NCBI GenBank assembly: GCA_030447385.1
Contig: JAUJOY010000002.1
Span: 308,224-372,223, forward strand
DNA from: Mycobacteriales bacterium
GTDB taxonomy: Bacteria; Actinomycetota; Actinomycetes; Mycobacteriales; SCTD01
Reading direction: 5' to 3'
DNA length: 64,000 nucleotides
Shown here: positions 38,937-50,258 of the stretch, one piece after another
How the letters are laid out: the number at the start of each line of letters is the position of its first letter
How positions within the stretch are numbered: position 1 is the stretch's first letter
Notes under the pieces: model-generated
Told to the model about the DNA's origin: nothing
Databases searched by the model: none
The model's input: only the letters and a program-made list of their open reading frames with translations
Program-made: the position numbers and the translations under genes

Positions 38937-40400
38937 TTGCGACCCACGTCCCCGGCAGCCCGGCCGCTGGCCGCGCTGCTCGACCAGCTTCCGGTCCTGC
39001 GCGCCGACCGGCCGGTGGGGGAGGCGGTGGTGACCGGCTGCACGCTGGACTCGCGGTCCGTGCTGCCCGGCGACCTCTACGCCGCCCTGCCCGGCGCCCG
39101 GGCGCACGGGGCCGAGTTCGCCGGCCAGGCTGCCGGGGCGCGCGCCGCGGCGCTGCTCACCGACCCGGCCCGGGCGGCGGACCTGGCTGCCCTCGGCCTT
39201 CCCGTGCTCGTGGCGGACGACCCGCGGGCGGTGCTCGGGCAGGTCGCGAGGTGGGTCTACGGCGACCCAGGCGCGGCGATGCTCCTGTTCGCGATCACCG
39301 GTACCAACGGCAAGACCACGACGGCCTTCCTCCTGGAGGCGGGTCTGCGCGCTGCCGGTCACCGCACCGGCCTGCTCGGGACCGTCCTCACCCGGATCGG
39401 CGAGGAGGTGGTCCCGAGCGTGCGGACCACGCCGGAGGCGCCGGAGCTGCAGGCGCTGCTCGCGGCCATGCGCGAGCGCGCCACCACGGCCGTCGCGATG
39501 GAGGTCAGCAGCCACGCGTTGTCGCTCGGCCGGGTGGACGGCGTGCTGTTCGACGTGGCCGCCTTCACCAACCTGAGCCAGGACCACCTCGACTTCCACG
39601 CCTCGATGGCCGACTACGAGGCCGCCAAGGCGTCGCTGTTCACCCCGGCGCGCGCGCGTACGGCGGTCGTCAACACCGACGACCCCGCCGGGCGGCGGAT
39701 CGCGAGGAGCACCCGGCTGCCGCTCACGACCTACGGCGAGGACGCGGACTGGCAGGCCCGCGAGGTGGACCTGCGCCCCGAGGGGAGCACCTTCCGCCTG
39801 AGCGGTCCCGGCGTCGACCTGCGTACGTCCCTGCGGCTGGCGGGGGCGTTCAACGTGGCCAACGCCGTGGCCGCCGCCGCCTCCCTGGCTGCCGCAGGGG
39901 TGCCCGTGCCGCAGGCCGTCGCGGGCATGGCCGAGCTCGAGGGGGTTCCGGGACGGATGGAGCGGGTCGACGCCGGCCAGCCCTTCCTGGCCCTCGTCGA
40001 CTACGCCCACACCCCCGAAGCGGTCCGCCGGCTGCTGGCGGCGGTGCGGGCGGTCACCCCCGGCCGGGTGATCCTGGTCCTCGGCGCGGGCGGCAACCGC
40101 GACGCCTCCAAGCGTCCCCTCATGGGTGCGGCCGCCAGTGGCGCCGACCTCGTGGTGCTCACCAGCGACAACCCGCGCGATGAGGACCCGGAGGCGATCC
40201 TCGCCGCGCTGGCCGCCGGCGCTCCGGGGGCCGTGCTCGAGGCGGACCGCCGGGCCGCCATCGCCCTCGCCGTGCAGGCGGCCCGGGCAGGGGATGCTGT
40301 GGTGGTGGCAGGCAAGGGGCACGAGACGGGGCAGGAGGTGGCCGGGCGGGTGACGCCGTTCGACGACCGCCAGGTCCTGCGGACGCTGCTCAGCACGTGA
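38937..40400 (+). CDS. murE: UDP-MurNAc-tripeptide synthetase
   Basis: [55 protein letters not shown] start assumed. Confidence 0.92.
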   Translation: MRPTSPAARPLAALLDQLPVLRADRPVGEAVVTGCTLDSRSVLPGDLYAALPGARAHGAEFAGQAAGARAAALLTDPARAADLAALGLPVLVADDPRAVLGQVARWVYGDPGAAMLLFAITGTNGKTTTAFLLEAGLRAAGHRTGLLGTVLTRIGEEVVPSVRTTPEAPELQALLAAMRERATTAVAMEVSSHALSLGRVDGVLFDVAAFTNLSQDHLDFHASMADYEAAKASLFTPARARTAVVNTDDPAGRRIARSTRLPLTTYGEDADWQAREVDLRPEGSTFRLSGPGVDLRTSLRLAGAFNVANAVAAAASLAAAGVPVPQAVAGMAELEGVPGRMERVDAGQPFLALVDYAHTPEAVRRLLAAVRAVTPGRVILVLGAGGNRDASKRPLMGAAASGADLVVLTSDNPRDEDPEAILAALAAGAPGAVLEADRRAAIALAVQAARAGDAVVVAGKGHETGQEVAGRVTPFDDRQVLRTLLST

Positions 40401-41803
40401 TCCCCACGCCTGTCGCGGACGTCGCGCGCATCACCGGGGCCCGGCTCGTGGGCGGCCGGCCGGGGCCCGACCCGGTGAGCTCCGTCGAGGTGGACAGCCG
40501 GCTGGCGCGGCCGGGCACCCTGTTCGTGGCGCTGCCCGGCGAGCGCAGCGACGGCCACGACCACGCCGCCGGCGCCGTCGCCGCGGGAGCCGTCGCGGTG
40601 CTGGCTGCCCGACCGGTCGACGGCGTCGCGTGCCTGGTGGTCGCCGACCCGCTGGCGGCGATGCAGGCGCTGGCCAGCGACCGCTACGCGCTGCCTCCCG
40701 AGCCGCTCACCTTCGGCATCACCGGCAGCAGCGGGAAGACCTCGACCAAGGACCTGCTCGCCCAGGTCCTCGCCGGCTTCGGTCCGACACTCGCGCCCCA
40801 GGGGTCGTTCAACAACGAGATCGGGCTCCCGCTGACCGCGCTGCGCCGAGAGCCGGACACGACGTACGCCGCCCTGGAGTACAGCGCCCGCGGGGTCGGC
40901 CACATCGCCTTCCTGTGCGGACTCGTGTCGCCGCACGTGGCGATCGTGCTCAACGTGGGCTCCGCACACCTCGGCGAGTTCGGCAGCCGGGAGGGCATCG
41001 CGCGAGCCAAGGGCGAGCTGGTGGAGGCCGCCCGGCAGCGGGTCGTGCTCAACGCCGACGACCCCTTGGTGCTGGGCATGCGGGAGCGGACCGGACGCCC
41101 CGTCGTGACCTACGGCCTGTCGCGGGATGCCGACGTCTGCGCCTGCGAGGTCTCGGTCGACGAGCGTGGCCGGGCGTCGTTCACGGTGCGCGGCGAGCAG
41201 GTGCGGCTCCAGCTGACCGGGGAGCACCACGTGCACAACGCGCTCGCCGTCCTCGCCGGGGTGCTCGGGACGGTGACCGACGACGTGACGCGGGTGGCCG
41301 AGCTGCTGTCGGCCGCGCGGCCGGTGAGCCGATGGCGCATGGAGGTGACCGACCGGCCGGACGGCGTGACCATCGTCAACGACGCCTACAACGCCAACCC
41401 CGAGTCGATGCGGGCAGCGCTGAAGACGCTGGCGGTGATGGGCGAGGGCAAGCGGCGCCGGACGGTGGCCGTGCTCGGGACGATGGCCGAGCTGGGGCAG
41501 GACGCGCGCGGGGCCCACATGGAGCTGGGCCGCTACGCAGTGCGCCTGGACATCAGCCAGCTCGTCGTGGTCGGCCCCGGTGCGGGCGGCATCCACGCCG
41601 GGGCCGTCCTGGAGGGCTCCTGGGGCGCGGAGTCGAGGCACGTCCCGGACGTCGCGGCCGCGGTCGACCTGCTCCGGGCCGAGCTCGCGCCCGGCGACGT
41701 CGTCCTGGTCAAGGCCTCACGCAGCGTGGGGTTGGAGCGCGTCGCTGCGGCCCTCCTGGACGAGCCCCTGGGAGGATCCGGTCCCATGAGGGCAGCCCCA
41801 TGA
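40397..41803 (+). CDS. murF: UDP-MurNAc-pentapeptide synthetase
   Basis: [52 protein letters not shown]. Confidence 0.93.
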   Translation: MIPTPVADVARITGARLVGGRPGPDPVSSVEVDSRLARPGTLFVALPGERSDGHDHAAGAVAAGAVAVLAARPVDGVACLVVADPLAAMQALASDRYALPPEPLTFGITGSSGKTSTKDLLAQVLAGFGPTLAPQGSFNNEIGLPLTALRREPDTTYAALEYSARGVGHIAFLCGLVSPHVAIVLNVGSAHLGEFGSREGIARAKGELVEAARQRVVLNADDPLVLGMRERTGRPVVTYGLSRDADVCACEVSVDERGRASFTVRGEQVRLQLTGEHHVHNALAVLAGVLGTVTDDVTRVAELLSAARPVSRWRMEVTDRPDGVTIVNDAYNANPESMRAALKTLAVMGEGKRRRTVAVLGTMAELGQDARGAHMELGRYAVRLDISQLVVVGPGAGGIHAGAVLEGSWGAESRHVPDVAAAVDLLRAELAPGDVVLVKASRSVGLERVAAALLDEPLGGSGPMRAAP

Positions 41804-41883
41804 GGCGCACCGCAAGGCCTGTCGAGGCGGTCCGCCCGGATGGGGTGCCGGTGGCGACGCGCCCCGCAGGGTCGCGCCGATGA
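41800..41883 (+). CDS. Micro-ORF (27 aa) linking murF and mraY
   Basis: [31 protein letters not shown] overlap with murF stop and with mraY start. Confidence 0.45.
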   Translation: MRRTARPVEAVRPDGVPVATRPAGSRR

Positions 41884-42965
41884 GGTCGGTGCTGGTCGCG
41901 GCCATGACCTCGCTGCTGGTGGCACTGCTCGGGACCCCCGCAGTGGTCCGGCTGTTCCGCCGCCGCGGCTACGGCCAGGAGATCCGCGAGGACGGCCCGA
42001 GCAGCCACGCCACCAAGCGCGGCACCCCCACCATGGGCGGCGTCGTGATCGTCGCCGCGACGCTGGCCGGCTACGGCATCGCCCACCTGCTCCTGATCAA
42101 CCAGCCCGGCCGCGGCCCGACAGCGAGCGGCCTGCTTGTGCTCGGGCTCATGGTCGGGCTCGGGCTCGTCGGCTTCCTCGACGACTTCATCAAGATCCGC
42201 AAGCAGCGCTCGCTCGGCCTCACCGCCGCGGCGAAGTTCGGCGGCCAGTTCGTCGTGGGCGTGGCCTTCGCGATCGCCGCCCTGCAGTTCCGCAACAACG
42301 CCGGCCTCACCCCGGCCTCGGACAACCTGTCCTTCGTCCGCGACTACGCGGCGGCCAGCCTCGGCGCCATCGGGTTCGTGATCTTCGCCTACCTCGTCAT
42401 CACCGCCACCTCCAACGCGGTCAACCTCACCGACGGCCTGGACGGCCTGGCCGCGGGCTCGTCGATCATGGTCTTCGCGGCCTACGTCGTGATCGGGTTC
42501 TGGCAGTTCCGCAACTCGTGCGTGCTGCAGCCCGAGCTCGTCCAGTGCTACACCGTCCGCGACCCGCTCGACATCGCGCTGGTCGCGGCGGCCGCGATGG
42601 GTGCCTGCTTCGGCTTCCTGTGGTGGAACGCCTCGCCGGCCAAGATCTTCATGGGGGACACCGGCTCGCTCGCGATCGGCGGCGCCTTCGCGGGCATCGC
42701 GATCGTCACGCAGACCGAGCTGCTGCTGATCGTCCTCGGCGGGCTGTTCGTCATCGAGACGGTCTCGGTGATCCTGCAGATCGGGGTGTTCAAGCTCACC
42801 CGCAAGCGGGTGTTCAACATGGCCCCGATCCACCACCACTTCGAGCTCGCCGGCTGGGTGGAGAACACCGTCATCGTCCGGTTCTGGATCATCGCCGGGC
42901 TGGCGGTCGCCTTCGGCCTGGGGGTCTTCTACGCGGAGTACCTGTCCGCCGGCCCGCTGCTGTGA
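41880..42965 (+). CDS. mraY: Phospho-N-acetylmuramoyl-pentapeptide transferase
   Basis: [49 protein letters not shown]. Confidence 0.95.
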   Translation: MRSVLVAAMTSLLVALLGTPAVVRLFRRRGYGQEIREDGPSSHATKRGTPTMGGVVIVAATLAGYGIAHLLLINQPGRGPTASGLLVLGLMVGLGLVGFLDDFIKIRKQRSLGLTAAAKFGGQFVVGVAFAIAALQFRNNAGLTPASDNLSFVRDYAAASLGAIGFVIFAYLVITATSNAVNLTDGLDGLAAGSSIMVFAAYVVIGFWQFRNSCVLQPELVQCYTVRDPLDIALVAAAAMGACFGFLWWNASPAKIFMGDTGSLAIGGAFAGIAIVTQTELLLIVLGGLFVIETVSVILQIGVFKLTRKRVFNMAPIHHHFELAGWVENTVIVRFWIIAGLAVAFGLGVFYAEYLSAGPLL

Positions 42966-44335
42966 CCGCCCGCCTTCCTGGGGGGGCGTACGCCGGGATG
43001 CCCGTCCTCGTCGCCGGCGCGGGTGTCAGCGGCGCCGCCGCCGCCCGGGTGCTGCGTGAGCTCGGCGCCCGGGTCACCGTGGTCGAGCGCAACCCGCAGC
43101 AGGCCGAGCCGCTGCGCGAGGAGGGCGTGCGGGTCGTGGCCGACGACGTCCCCCCGCCGGGGACGGCGCTGGTGGTCACCTCGCCGGGCTGGCGGCCCGA
43201 CGCGCCGCTGCTGAGCGCCGCGGCCGCCGCCGGCATCGAGGTGATCGGCGAGGTCGAGCTCGCCTGGCGGCTGCAGGGCCACGCCGCTCCGGCCTGGCTG
43301 GCCGTCACGGGCACCAACGGCAAGACGACGACCGTGCGCATGCTGGCCTCGATCCTCGGTGCCGCCGGGCTGCGCACGGTGGCCACCGGCAACGTCGGGC
43401 TGCCGCTGCTCGACGCGGTGCTCGCGCCAGAGGGCCACGCCGTCCTCGCGGTCGAGCTGTCGAGCTTCCAGCTGCACTGGTCGCGCAGCCTGCGCCCGCA
43501 CAGCGCCGTCGTGCTCAACGTCGCCCCCGACCACCTGGACTGGCACGGCTCCCTGGCCGCCTACACCGCGGACAAGGGGCGCATCTACGCGCCGGGAACG
43601 GTGGCGGTGTTCTCGCGCGAGGACGCGGCCTCGACGCAGCTGGCGGCCGCAGCGGCCACCCGGGTGGGCTGCACGCTGCAGGCCCCCCGAGCGGGCGAGC
43701 TCGGCCGGGTCGACGACCTCCTGGTCGACCGGGCCTTTTCTGACGTCCCTGGCGAGGCGACCGAGCTGGCCGGCCTCGCCGACGTGCCCGTGCCGGGCGC
43801 GCACAACGTCACCAACGCCCTCGCAGCGGCGGCGCTGGCCCGCTCCTACGGCGTCCCGGCAGCGGCGGTACGGGCCGGCCTGCGCTCGTTCGTGCCGGAC
43901 CCGCACCGCAACGCGCTCGTGACGACGACCGCCGCCGGCGTGGCCTGGGTGGATGACAGCAAGGCCACCAACCCCCATGCCGCGGCGGCGAGCATCGCGG
44001 CCTACGACTGCGTGGTCTGGATCGCCGGCGGGCTGCTCAAGGGCGCGGACGTCGACGAGCTCGTCCGGCTGGCCGCCCCGCGACTGCGCGCGGTCGTCCT
44101 GCTCGGCACCGACCGGGCCGCCTTCGTCGATGCGCTGGCCCGACACGCGCCCGAGGTCCCCGTCGTTGAGGTCGATCGGCTGAACACTGGCGCCATGCCT
44201 GACGCCGTCGCGCGCGCCCGCGCGCTCGCCCAACCCGGGGACACCGTGCTCCTTGCGCCGGCCGCCGCGTCGATGGACTGCTTCCGCGACTACCGCGAGC
44301 GGGGCGAGCTGTTCGCCGCGGAGGCGGTCCGATGA
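42962..44335 (+). CDS. murD: UDP-MurNAc-L-Ala:D-Glu ligase
   Basis: [59 protein letters not shown]. Confidence 0.93.
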   Translation: MTARLPGGAYAGMPVLVAGAGVSGAAAARVLRELGARVTVVERNPQQAEPLREEGVRVVADDVPPPGTALVVTSPGWRPDAPLLSAAAAAGIEVIGEVELAWRLQGHAAPAWLAVTGTNGKTTTVRMLASILGAAGLRTVATGNVGLPLLDAVLAPEGHAVLAVELSSFQLHWSRSLRPHSAVVLNVAPDHLDWHGSLAAYTADKGRIYAPGTVAVFSREDAASTQLAAAAATRVGCTLQAPRAGELGRVDDLLVDRAFSDVPGEATELAGLADVPVPGAHNVTNALAAAALARSYGVPAAAVRAGLRSFVPDPHRNALVTTTAAGVAWVDDSKATNPHAAAASIAAYDCVVWIAGGLLKGADVDELVRLAAPRLRAVVLLGTDRAAFVDALARHAPEVPVVEVDRLNTGAMPDAVARARALAQPGDTVLLAPAAASMDCFRDYRERGELFAAEAVR

Positions 44336-45717
44336 CCACGGCGACGCCCGACCGCGTGGTCCGGCGCTCCTCGGGCACCGCCGCGGTGCGGTCCGCCGGC
44401 GCCGCGGGCCGCGCCTCCTCGGGCCGCACACCGGTCCTGCAGCGGCCGCTGGCCTCCTACCACCTGCTCCTGACGAGCAGCCTGCTGCTGCTGGGTCTCG
44501 GGCTGATGATGGTCTTCTCGGCCTCGAGCGTGCGGTCCTACGCCAGCACCGGCTCGGTGCTGTCCATCGGGATCAAGCAGGGCACGTTCATCGCCGTCGG
44601 GCTGCCGCTGATGTTCGCCGCGTCCCGGCTGCCCGTGCGGGTCTACCGCGCCGCCGCCTACCCCCTGCTGCTGGTGACCTTCGCCCTGCTCATCGCGGTG
44701 CTCCTGCCCGGCGTCGGCAACGAGGTGAAGGGCGCGACCAGCTGGATCCCGCTGCCGCTGGGGTTCAACCTGCAGCCCAGCGAGCTCGCCAAGCCGGCCC
44801 TCGCGCTGTGGGGCGCGGACCTGCTGGTCCGCAAGCGCAAGCTGCTCCGGGTCCAACGGCACGTGCTGGTGCCGCTCCTGCCGGTGTCGGGGCTGGTGCT
44901 GCTGCTGGTGCTCCTCCAGCCCGACTTCGGGACCACCGTGGCGCTGGCCTCGATCGTCGTCGCCCTGCTGTGGGTGGCCGGGATCCCGCTGCAGCTGTTC
45001 GGCCTGCTGTGCGTGGGTGTCGCGTCCGCCGGTGGGCTGCTGGCCTTGAGCAGCCCCCACCGCGTCGAGCGGCTCCTGTCCTTCCGGGACCCGTTCGCCG
45101 ACGCGGGCGACACCGGCTACCAGGCGGTCCAGGGGTTCTACGCCCTGTCCTCGGGGGGGCTGTTCGGGCTCGGCCCCGGCGCCAGCCGCGAGAAGTGGGC
45201 GGGTGGGCTTCCCGAGGCGCACACCGACTACGTGTTCGCGATCATCGGCGAGGAGTTCGGGCTGCTCGGCACGCTCAGCGTGGTGGCGCTGTTCGCCGTG
45301 CTGATCTACACGGGGGTCCGCATCGCCCAGCGCTCGGTCGACCCGTTCGTGCGGCTGGTGTCCTTCGCCGTCGCGGCGTGGTTCGCCTGCCAGGCGGTCA
45401 TCAACATGGGGGCCGTGGTCGGGCTGCTGCCCATCACCGGCATCCCCCTCCCGATGGTCTCCTTCGGGGGGTCGGCGATGCTGCCCACGCTCGTCTCGGT
45501 GGGCATGCTGCTGTCCTTCGCCCGTGCGGAGCCGGGAGCGGCGGCCGCGCTGCGCGCGCGGCGCGGGCTGCGCAGCCGGCTGCGCGGGGAGGAGGTCCCC
45601 ACCCCGCGGCAGCGCACGGCGGAGCGAGCGCGTCCCGCCGCGCGACCCGTGGCGCGCACCGCGCCCCGCCGCCCCCGCGGTCCCGGCGCACCCCGCCGCC
45701 CCGCCGGTCGTACGTGA
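44332..45717 (+). CDS. ftsW: SEDS glycosyltransferase FtsW
   Basis: Multi-[68 protein letters not shown]. Confidence 0.94.
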   Translation: MTTATPDRVVRRSSGTAAVRSAGAAGRASSGRTPVLQRPLASYHLLLTSSLLLLGLGLMMVFSASSVRSYASTGSVLSIGIKQGTFIAVGLPLMFAASRLPVRVYRAAAYPLLLVTFALLIAVLLPGVGNEVKGATSWIPLPLGFNLQPSELAKPALALWGADLLVRKRKLLRVQRHVLVPLLPVSGLVLLLVLLQPDFGTTVALASIVVALLWVAGIPLQLFGLLCVGVASAGGLLALSSPHRVERLLSFRDPFADAGDTGYQAVQGFYALSSGGLFGLGPGASREKWAGGLPEAHTDYVFAIIGEEFGLLGTLSVVALFAVLIYTGVRIAQRSVDPFVRLVSFAVAAWFACQAVINMGAVVGLLPITGIPLPMVSFGGSAMLPTLVSVGMLLSFARAEPGAAAALRARRGLRSRLRGEEVPTPRQRTAERARPAARPVARTAPRRPRGPGAPRRPAGRT

Positions 45718-46814
45718 CCGCGCTGTCCGTGGTGCTGGCCGGTGGGGGCACCGCCGGCCACGTCGAACCCGCGCTTGCCCTGGCCGATGCCCTGCGCCGG
45801 CGCGACCCCGCGACGGTGCTCACCGTCCTCGGCACCGCGACCGGGCTCGAGGCGCGACTGGTCCCGGCGCGCGGCTACCCGCTGGCGCAGATCCCCCGGG
45901 TGCCGCTGCCGCGCCGTCCGACGCCGGACCTCCTGCGGGTTCCTGCTCGGGTGGCGGGCGCCGTACGCCAGACCCTCGCCCACCTCGACCGGGTGGGGGC
46001 CGACGTCGTGGTCGGGTTCGGTGGCTACGTCGCGCTGCCCGCCTACCTCGCGGCGCGCCGCCGGCGTACTCCTCTGGTCGTCCACGAGGCCAACGCACGA
46101 GCGGGCCTGGCCAACCGGGTCGGGGCTCGGCTCACACCGCACGTCGCGGCGGCGGTCGAGGGCAGCGGCCTGCCCGGGGCCGTGGTGCTCGGCATCCCGC
46201 TGCGGGCTGCCGTGGCCGGGCTGGACCGGGCCTCGTCCCGGACGGCCGCGCGCGCCGAGCTCGGCGTCGGGGCCGGGCCGGTGCTGCTCGTGACAGGTGG
46301 CTCCCAGGGCGCCAGGAACCTCAACACCGCCGTGACGGCGGCCGGCCCGGACCTGGCCGCCGCGGGAGTCGAGGTGCTCCACGTGACCGGCCCGGCGCAG
46401 GCCGACGCGGTACGCGCCGCGCTGGGTCCCTCCGCCCCCGAGACCCACCACGTGCTGCCCTACGTCGACCGCATGGAGCTGGCCTACGCCGCGGCCGACC
46501 TCGCGGTCTGCCGGGCTGGAGCCATGACCTGCGCGGAGCTGGCCGCGGTCGGGCTGCCCGCCGTCTACGTGCCGCTGCCGATCGGCAACGGCGAGCAGGA
46601 GCTCAACGCGGCTCCCACGGTGCGCGCCGGCGGAGGTCTCCTGGTGCCCGACGCCCGCTTCGACCGGGACTACCTGCTCCGGGAGGTCCTGCCGCTGATC
46701 CTGGACCCCGACCGACTGGCCGCGATGGCGGCGGCCGCCTCCACCCTCGGGCACCGGGACGCCGACGAGGAGCTGGCCGACCTCGTGCTGAGGGCGGCCG
46801 GAGCGTCCTCGTGA
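45714..46814 (+). CDS. murG: UDP-GlcNAc lipid I transferase
   Basis: [66 protein letters not shown]. Confidence 0.93.
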   Translation: MTALSVVLAGGGTAGHVEPALALADALRRRDPATVLTVLGTATGLEARLVPARGYPLAQIPRVPLPRRPTPDLLRVPARVAGAVRQTLAHLDRVGADVVVGFGGYVALPAYLAARRRRTPLVVHEANARAGLANRVGARLTPHVAAAVEGSGLPGAVVLGIPLRAAVAGLDRASSRTAARAELGVGAGPVLLVTGGSQGARNLNTAVTAAGPDLAAAGVEVLHVTGPAQADAVRAALGPSAPETHHVLPYVDRMELAYAAADLAVCRAGAMTCAELAAVGLPAVYVPLPIGNGEQELNAAPTVRAGGGLLVPDARFDRDYLLREVLPLILDPDRLAAMAAAASTLGHRDADEELADLVLRAAGASS

Positions 46815-48199
46815 GCGACGAGCTCGGCCGGGTCCACTTCGTCGGCATCGGCGGCGCGGGCATGAGCGGCATCGCCCGGGTGCTCCTGGCGCGCGGCAGC
46901 GCCGTCTCCGGCAGTGACGCCAAGGACTCGCGCACCATCGCCGCGCTGCGGGCCCTCGGTGCGCAGATCTCCCTCGGGCACGACGCGGCCTCGGTCGAGG
47001 GCGCGGACACCGTCGTGGTGTCCACCGCGATCCGGCCGGACAACCCGGAGCTGGTCGCGGCCCGCAGCACCGGCCTGCCGGTCCTGCTGCGGGCCGAGGC
47101 CCTGGCCGCCCTGCTGCGCGGGCGTCGTGGGGTGGCCGTCGCGGGCACCCACGGCAAGACCACGACCACCTCGATGCTCACCGTCGCGATCCAGCACTGC
47201 GGCGTGGACCCCTCCTTCGCGATCGGCGGCGACCTCAACGAGGCCGGGAGCAACGCCCACCACGGCAGCGGGCAGCTGTTCATCGTCGAGGCCGACGAGA
47301 GCGACGGCTCGTTCCTGGCCTATCGGCCGCACGCCGCGCTCGTGACCAACGTGGAGGCCGAGCACCTCGACCACTACGGCGACGCGGAGTCGGTGCACCG
47401 GGCGTTCGAGCAGTTCGTGGGGACGGTCCAGCCCGCGGGGTTCGTCGTGCTGTGCGCCGACGACCCCGGCACGCGCCGGCTCGCGGGCACCGCCCGCTCG
47501 GCGGGCCTCGACGTGCGCACGTACGGCCTTGCGGCGGACGCCGACCTGCGGATCGACGGGCTGGCCGTCAGCGGCACGACGAGCCGCTACCAGCCGGTCC
47601 TGCGCGGTCGCCGGCTGCCCGCGGTCGCGCTGGCCGTACCCGGGGCGCACCTGGCGCTGAACTCCGCCGGGGCGCTGCTCATGGGCATCGGCCTCGGGCT
47701 CGAGCCGGGCACCCTCGTCAGCGGGCTCGCCGGCTTCAGCGGGGTCCGGCGCCGCATGGAGCTCAAGGGCACCATAGGAGGCATCCGGGTGTACGACGAC
47801 TACGCCCACCACCCCACCGAGGTGCGCGCCCAGCTGGTCGCGGCCCGCGAGGTCGTCGGCACGGGGCGGCTGGTCGTCGCCTTCCAGCCGCACCGCTACA
47901 GCCGCACCCTGGTGTTCGGCGACGAGCTGGGGCAGGCGCTCGGCCTGGCCGACGAGGTGGTGGTGATGGAGGTCTACGCCGCGGGGGAGGACCCGATCCC
48001 GGGCGCCACGGGCGCCACGGTCGCCGCGGCGGTGCCGCTGCCCGGCGACTCGGTCGTGTTCGAGCCGTCCTGGACGGCCGTGCCGGGACGACTCGCCGGG
48101 CGCGCGCAGCCCGGTGACCTCGTGCTCACCCTGGGGGCAGGGGACATCACCGCGGTCGGGCCGGAGGTCCTGCGACTGCTGGCGGGGGAGGCGCCGTGA
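46811..48199 (+). CDS. murC: UDP-MurNAc:L-Ala ligase
   Basis: [59 protein letters not shown]. Confidence 0.94.
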   Translation: MSDELGRVHFVGIGGAGMSGIARVLLARGSAVSGSDAKDSRTIAALRALGAQISLGHDAASVEGADTVVVSTAIRPDNPELVAARSTGLPVLLRAEALAALLRGRRGVAVAGTHGKTTTTSMLTVAIQHCGVDPSFAIGGDLNEAGSNAHHGSGQLFIVEADESDGSFLAYRPHAALVTNVEAEHLDHYGDAESVHRAFEQFVGTVQPAGFVVLCADDPGTRRLAGTARSAGLDVRTYGLAADADLRIDGLAVSGTTSRYQPVLRGRRLPAVALAVPGAHLALNSAGALLMGIGLGLEPGTLVSGLAGFSGVRRRMELKGTIGGIRVYDDYAHHPTEVRAQLVAAREVVGTGRLVVAFQPHRYSRTLVFGDELGQALGLADEVVVMEVYAAGEDPIPGATGATVAAAVPLPGDSVVFEPSWTAVPGRLAGRAQPGDLVLTLGAGDITAVGPEVLRLLAGEAP

Positions 48200-48243
48200 G
48201 CCGGGTCCGCGGTCGCCCGCCCCGCCCGAGGCGGCGCAGGTGA
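48196..48243 (+). CDS. Micro-ORF (15 aa, Arg-rich) linking murC and ftsQ
   Basis: GTG AGC CGG GTC CGC GGT CGC CCG CCC CGC CCG AGG CGG CGC AGG TGA; GTGA overlap with murC stop and with ftsQ start. Confidence 0.4.
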   Translation: MSRVRGRPPRPRRRR

Positions 48244-49010
48244 CGGCGCCGAGCGCCGGCCAGCGGCCCGCGCGGGTGCTCCCGGCTGAGCCCCGGCTCG
48301 CGGAGCGGGCCCGCGCGCAGCGCAGCACCCGGCGCCGCTGGTTCCTCCGGCGCTGCGCCGAGGCGCTGGTGGTGCTGCTGCCGCTGGTGGCGCTGGCGTG
48401 GGTGCTGCTGGTCTCGACCTGGGTGATCGTCGACCGTGTCGAGGTCGTGGGCACCGGCCGGCTGACCGTCGAGGAGGTGACCGCCGTCGCCGCCGTGGCC
48501 CCAGGGACACCGCTCGCGCGGGTGGACCTCGACCGCGTGGCGGGCGCGGTGAGCCGCCTGCCCGCCGTGGCCGACGTGCAGGCGCACCGGTCCTGGCCCG
48601 GCACCCTGCGCCTGAACGTCACCGAGCGCTCGCCCGTGGCCGGGGTCCCCTCCGCCGGCGGCGTCACGCTGGTGGACCGGGAGGGCGTGCCGTTCGCGTC
48701 GGCGCCGGTGCTGCCCGACGGGGCGTTCCGGCTGGAGGTCGCGCAGGTCGGACCGCAGGATCCGGCGACGCTCGCCGCGCTGCAGGTCTCGCGCGAGCTC
48801 CCGGCGACCCTGAGGGCACAGGTGCAGGCCCTGCAGGCGGCGTCGCCCTCGTCGGTGGTCCTGCTGCTGGCGGGCGGACGACAGGTGGTGTGGGGCCCGC
48901 CAGGGGACGCGGCGGCGAAGGCCGCAGCGGTCGAGGCGCTGCTGAAGCTGCCGGGACGGGTCGTCGACGTGAGCGCTCCCGGCGTCGCGGTGCGCAGGGA
49001 CAGCCCGTGA
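48240..49010 (+). CDS. ftsQ: Cell division protein FtsQ (POTRA)
   Basis: TM segment then [67 protein letters not shown]. Confidence 0.9.
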   Translation: MTAPSAGQRPARVLPAEPRLAERARAQRSTRRRWFLRRCAEALVVLLPLVALAWVLLVSTWVIVDRVEVVGTGRLTVEEVTAVAAVAPGTPLARVDLDRVAGAVSRLPAVADVQAHRSWPGTLRLNVTERSPVAGVPSAGGVTLVDREGVPFASAPVLPDGAFRLEVAQVGPQDPATLAALQVSRELPATLRAQVQALQAASPSSVVLLLAGGRQVVWGPPGDAAAKAAAVEALLKLPGRVVDVSAPGVAVRRDSP

Positions 49011-49089
49011 CCCGGCTCGCTGAACCCGCAACGGGTAGCCGCAGCCGGCTCTGGGCAGACTCGGGAAGACCCGCCTAGGAGGTCTCGCC

Positions 49090-50049
49090 CTGTCCACGCC
49101 GATCCCGCTGCCGACGCCGACGCCGTCGCCGTACAGGGAGCCTGCCAGGGCCGCACGGGTGACCATGGACGCCTTCGTCACGAGCTCGGACGTGTTCGAG
49201 AGCTTCTTCACCAGTGCCCGCATCGGCCTGGCCCTCGCCGACCTGTCCGGCCGCTTCCTGCGCGTCAACGACAGCTACGCCGACCTGCTCGGCCGGCCGA
49301 GCGAGGACCTCGTCGGCGTCGCGCTGCGCGAGGTCCTGCGGGGGACCGACGGGAAGCCGCTGGACCTCGCGCCGCTGCTGGACGGGACGCGGTCGTGGCT
49401 GCAGTCCGAGCAGGAACACGTGCGCCCTGACCGCGCGGTCGTGTGGGTGCTCCACGGCATCGCGCCCGTGGCAGGTCCGGACGGCGCACCGGGCTGGTAC
49501 GCCCTCAGCGCCCAGGACATCACCGAGCGGCGGCAGGCCGAGCAGAACCTGCGGGACCTGCACGTCGTGCTCAGCGAGCAGGCGGTCCGCGACCCGCTGA
49601 CGGGGCTGGCCAACCGGGCCCTGCTGGCGGAGCGCCTCACCGCCTCCCTGGCCCGCGACACCCGTAGCGGCGAGTCGACCGGCGTGCTCTTCCTCGACCT
49701 CGACGGGTTCAAGGAGGTCAACGACCGCTTCGGCCACGCGGTGGGTGACGCGGTCCTGCGGGCGGTCGCCGACCGGCTGCGGCGGGCCGTCCGGCCCTCC
49801 GACACCGTCGCCCGGCTGGGGGGCGACGAGTTCGTGGTCGTGGTGGAGGGCGCCTCACCCGCAGCCGTGGACGCGCTGGCCCGGAGGCTGACGGGCGCGG
49901 TCGCCGCGCCACTGACCGTGCAGGGGACAACCCTCAACATCGGGGTGAGCGTTGGGGTTGCGCTGGCGGAGTCCGGCCGAGCAGAGGCCTCCGCGCTGCT
50001 CTCCCAGGCCGACTCGCGCATGTACGACGCGAAGCGCCACGCGCGCTAG
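49090..50049 (+). CDS. PAS-GGDEF diguanylate cyclase
   Basis: PAS-like SARIGLALADLSGRFLRVNDSYADLLGRP; GGDEF domain DPLTGLANRALLAERL, VLFLDLDGFKEVNDRFGHAVGD, RPSDTVARLGGDEFVVV. Start taken as CTG at 49090, 7 nt after AGGAGG (49077-49082); alternatives GTG 49159 or ATG 49165. Confidence 0.9.
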   Translation: MSTPIPLPTPTPSPYREPARAARVTMDAFVTSSDVFESFFTSARIGLALADLSGRFLRVNDSYADLLGRPSEDLVGVALREVLRGTDGKPLDLAPLLDGTRSWLQSEQEHVRPDRAVVWVLHGIAPVAGPDGAPGWYALSAQDITERRQAEQNLRDLHVVLSEQAVRDPLTGLANRALLAERLTASLARDTRSGESTGVLFLDLDGFKEVNDRFGHAVGDAVLRAVADRLRRAVRPSDTVARLGGDEFVVVVEGASPAAVDALARRLTGAVAAPLTVQGTTLNIGVSVGVALAESGRAEASALLSQADSRMYDAKRHAR

Positions 50050-50140
50050 CGCGCCGCGCGGCAACTTGGTGACGCGACACGCCGCGGCGTAGTTGACCGC
50101 CGCAACAGCCTCCCCGTACCGTCCCGGCCCAGGCAGCAGG

Positions 50141-50170
50141 TTGACATAACTCTCAGCCTCCGGTTGAGGT
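50141..50170 (+). promoter_or_regulatory. Putative ftsZ promoter/leader element (TTGACATAACTCTCAGCCTCCGGTTGAGGT)
   Basis: TTGACA at 50141-50146 followed by CCTC-CGGTT-GAGG inverted repeat in the 209-bp gap before ftsZ. Confidence 0.45.
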
Positions 50171-50258
50171 CGAGCCTTCCGGAGGCCCCTCCCAGAGCCT
50201 GTTCCTGCCGGCTGCCCGTCTTCTTCTTCCGCCCCCGTACGAGAGGCATCCATCCATC

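Noticed and set aside
46670-49156. 828-aa minus-strand ORF
   Set aside because: Antisense to murC/ftsQ; codon-bias artefact.
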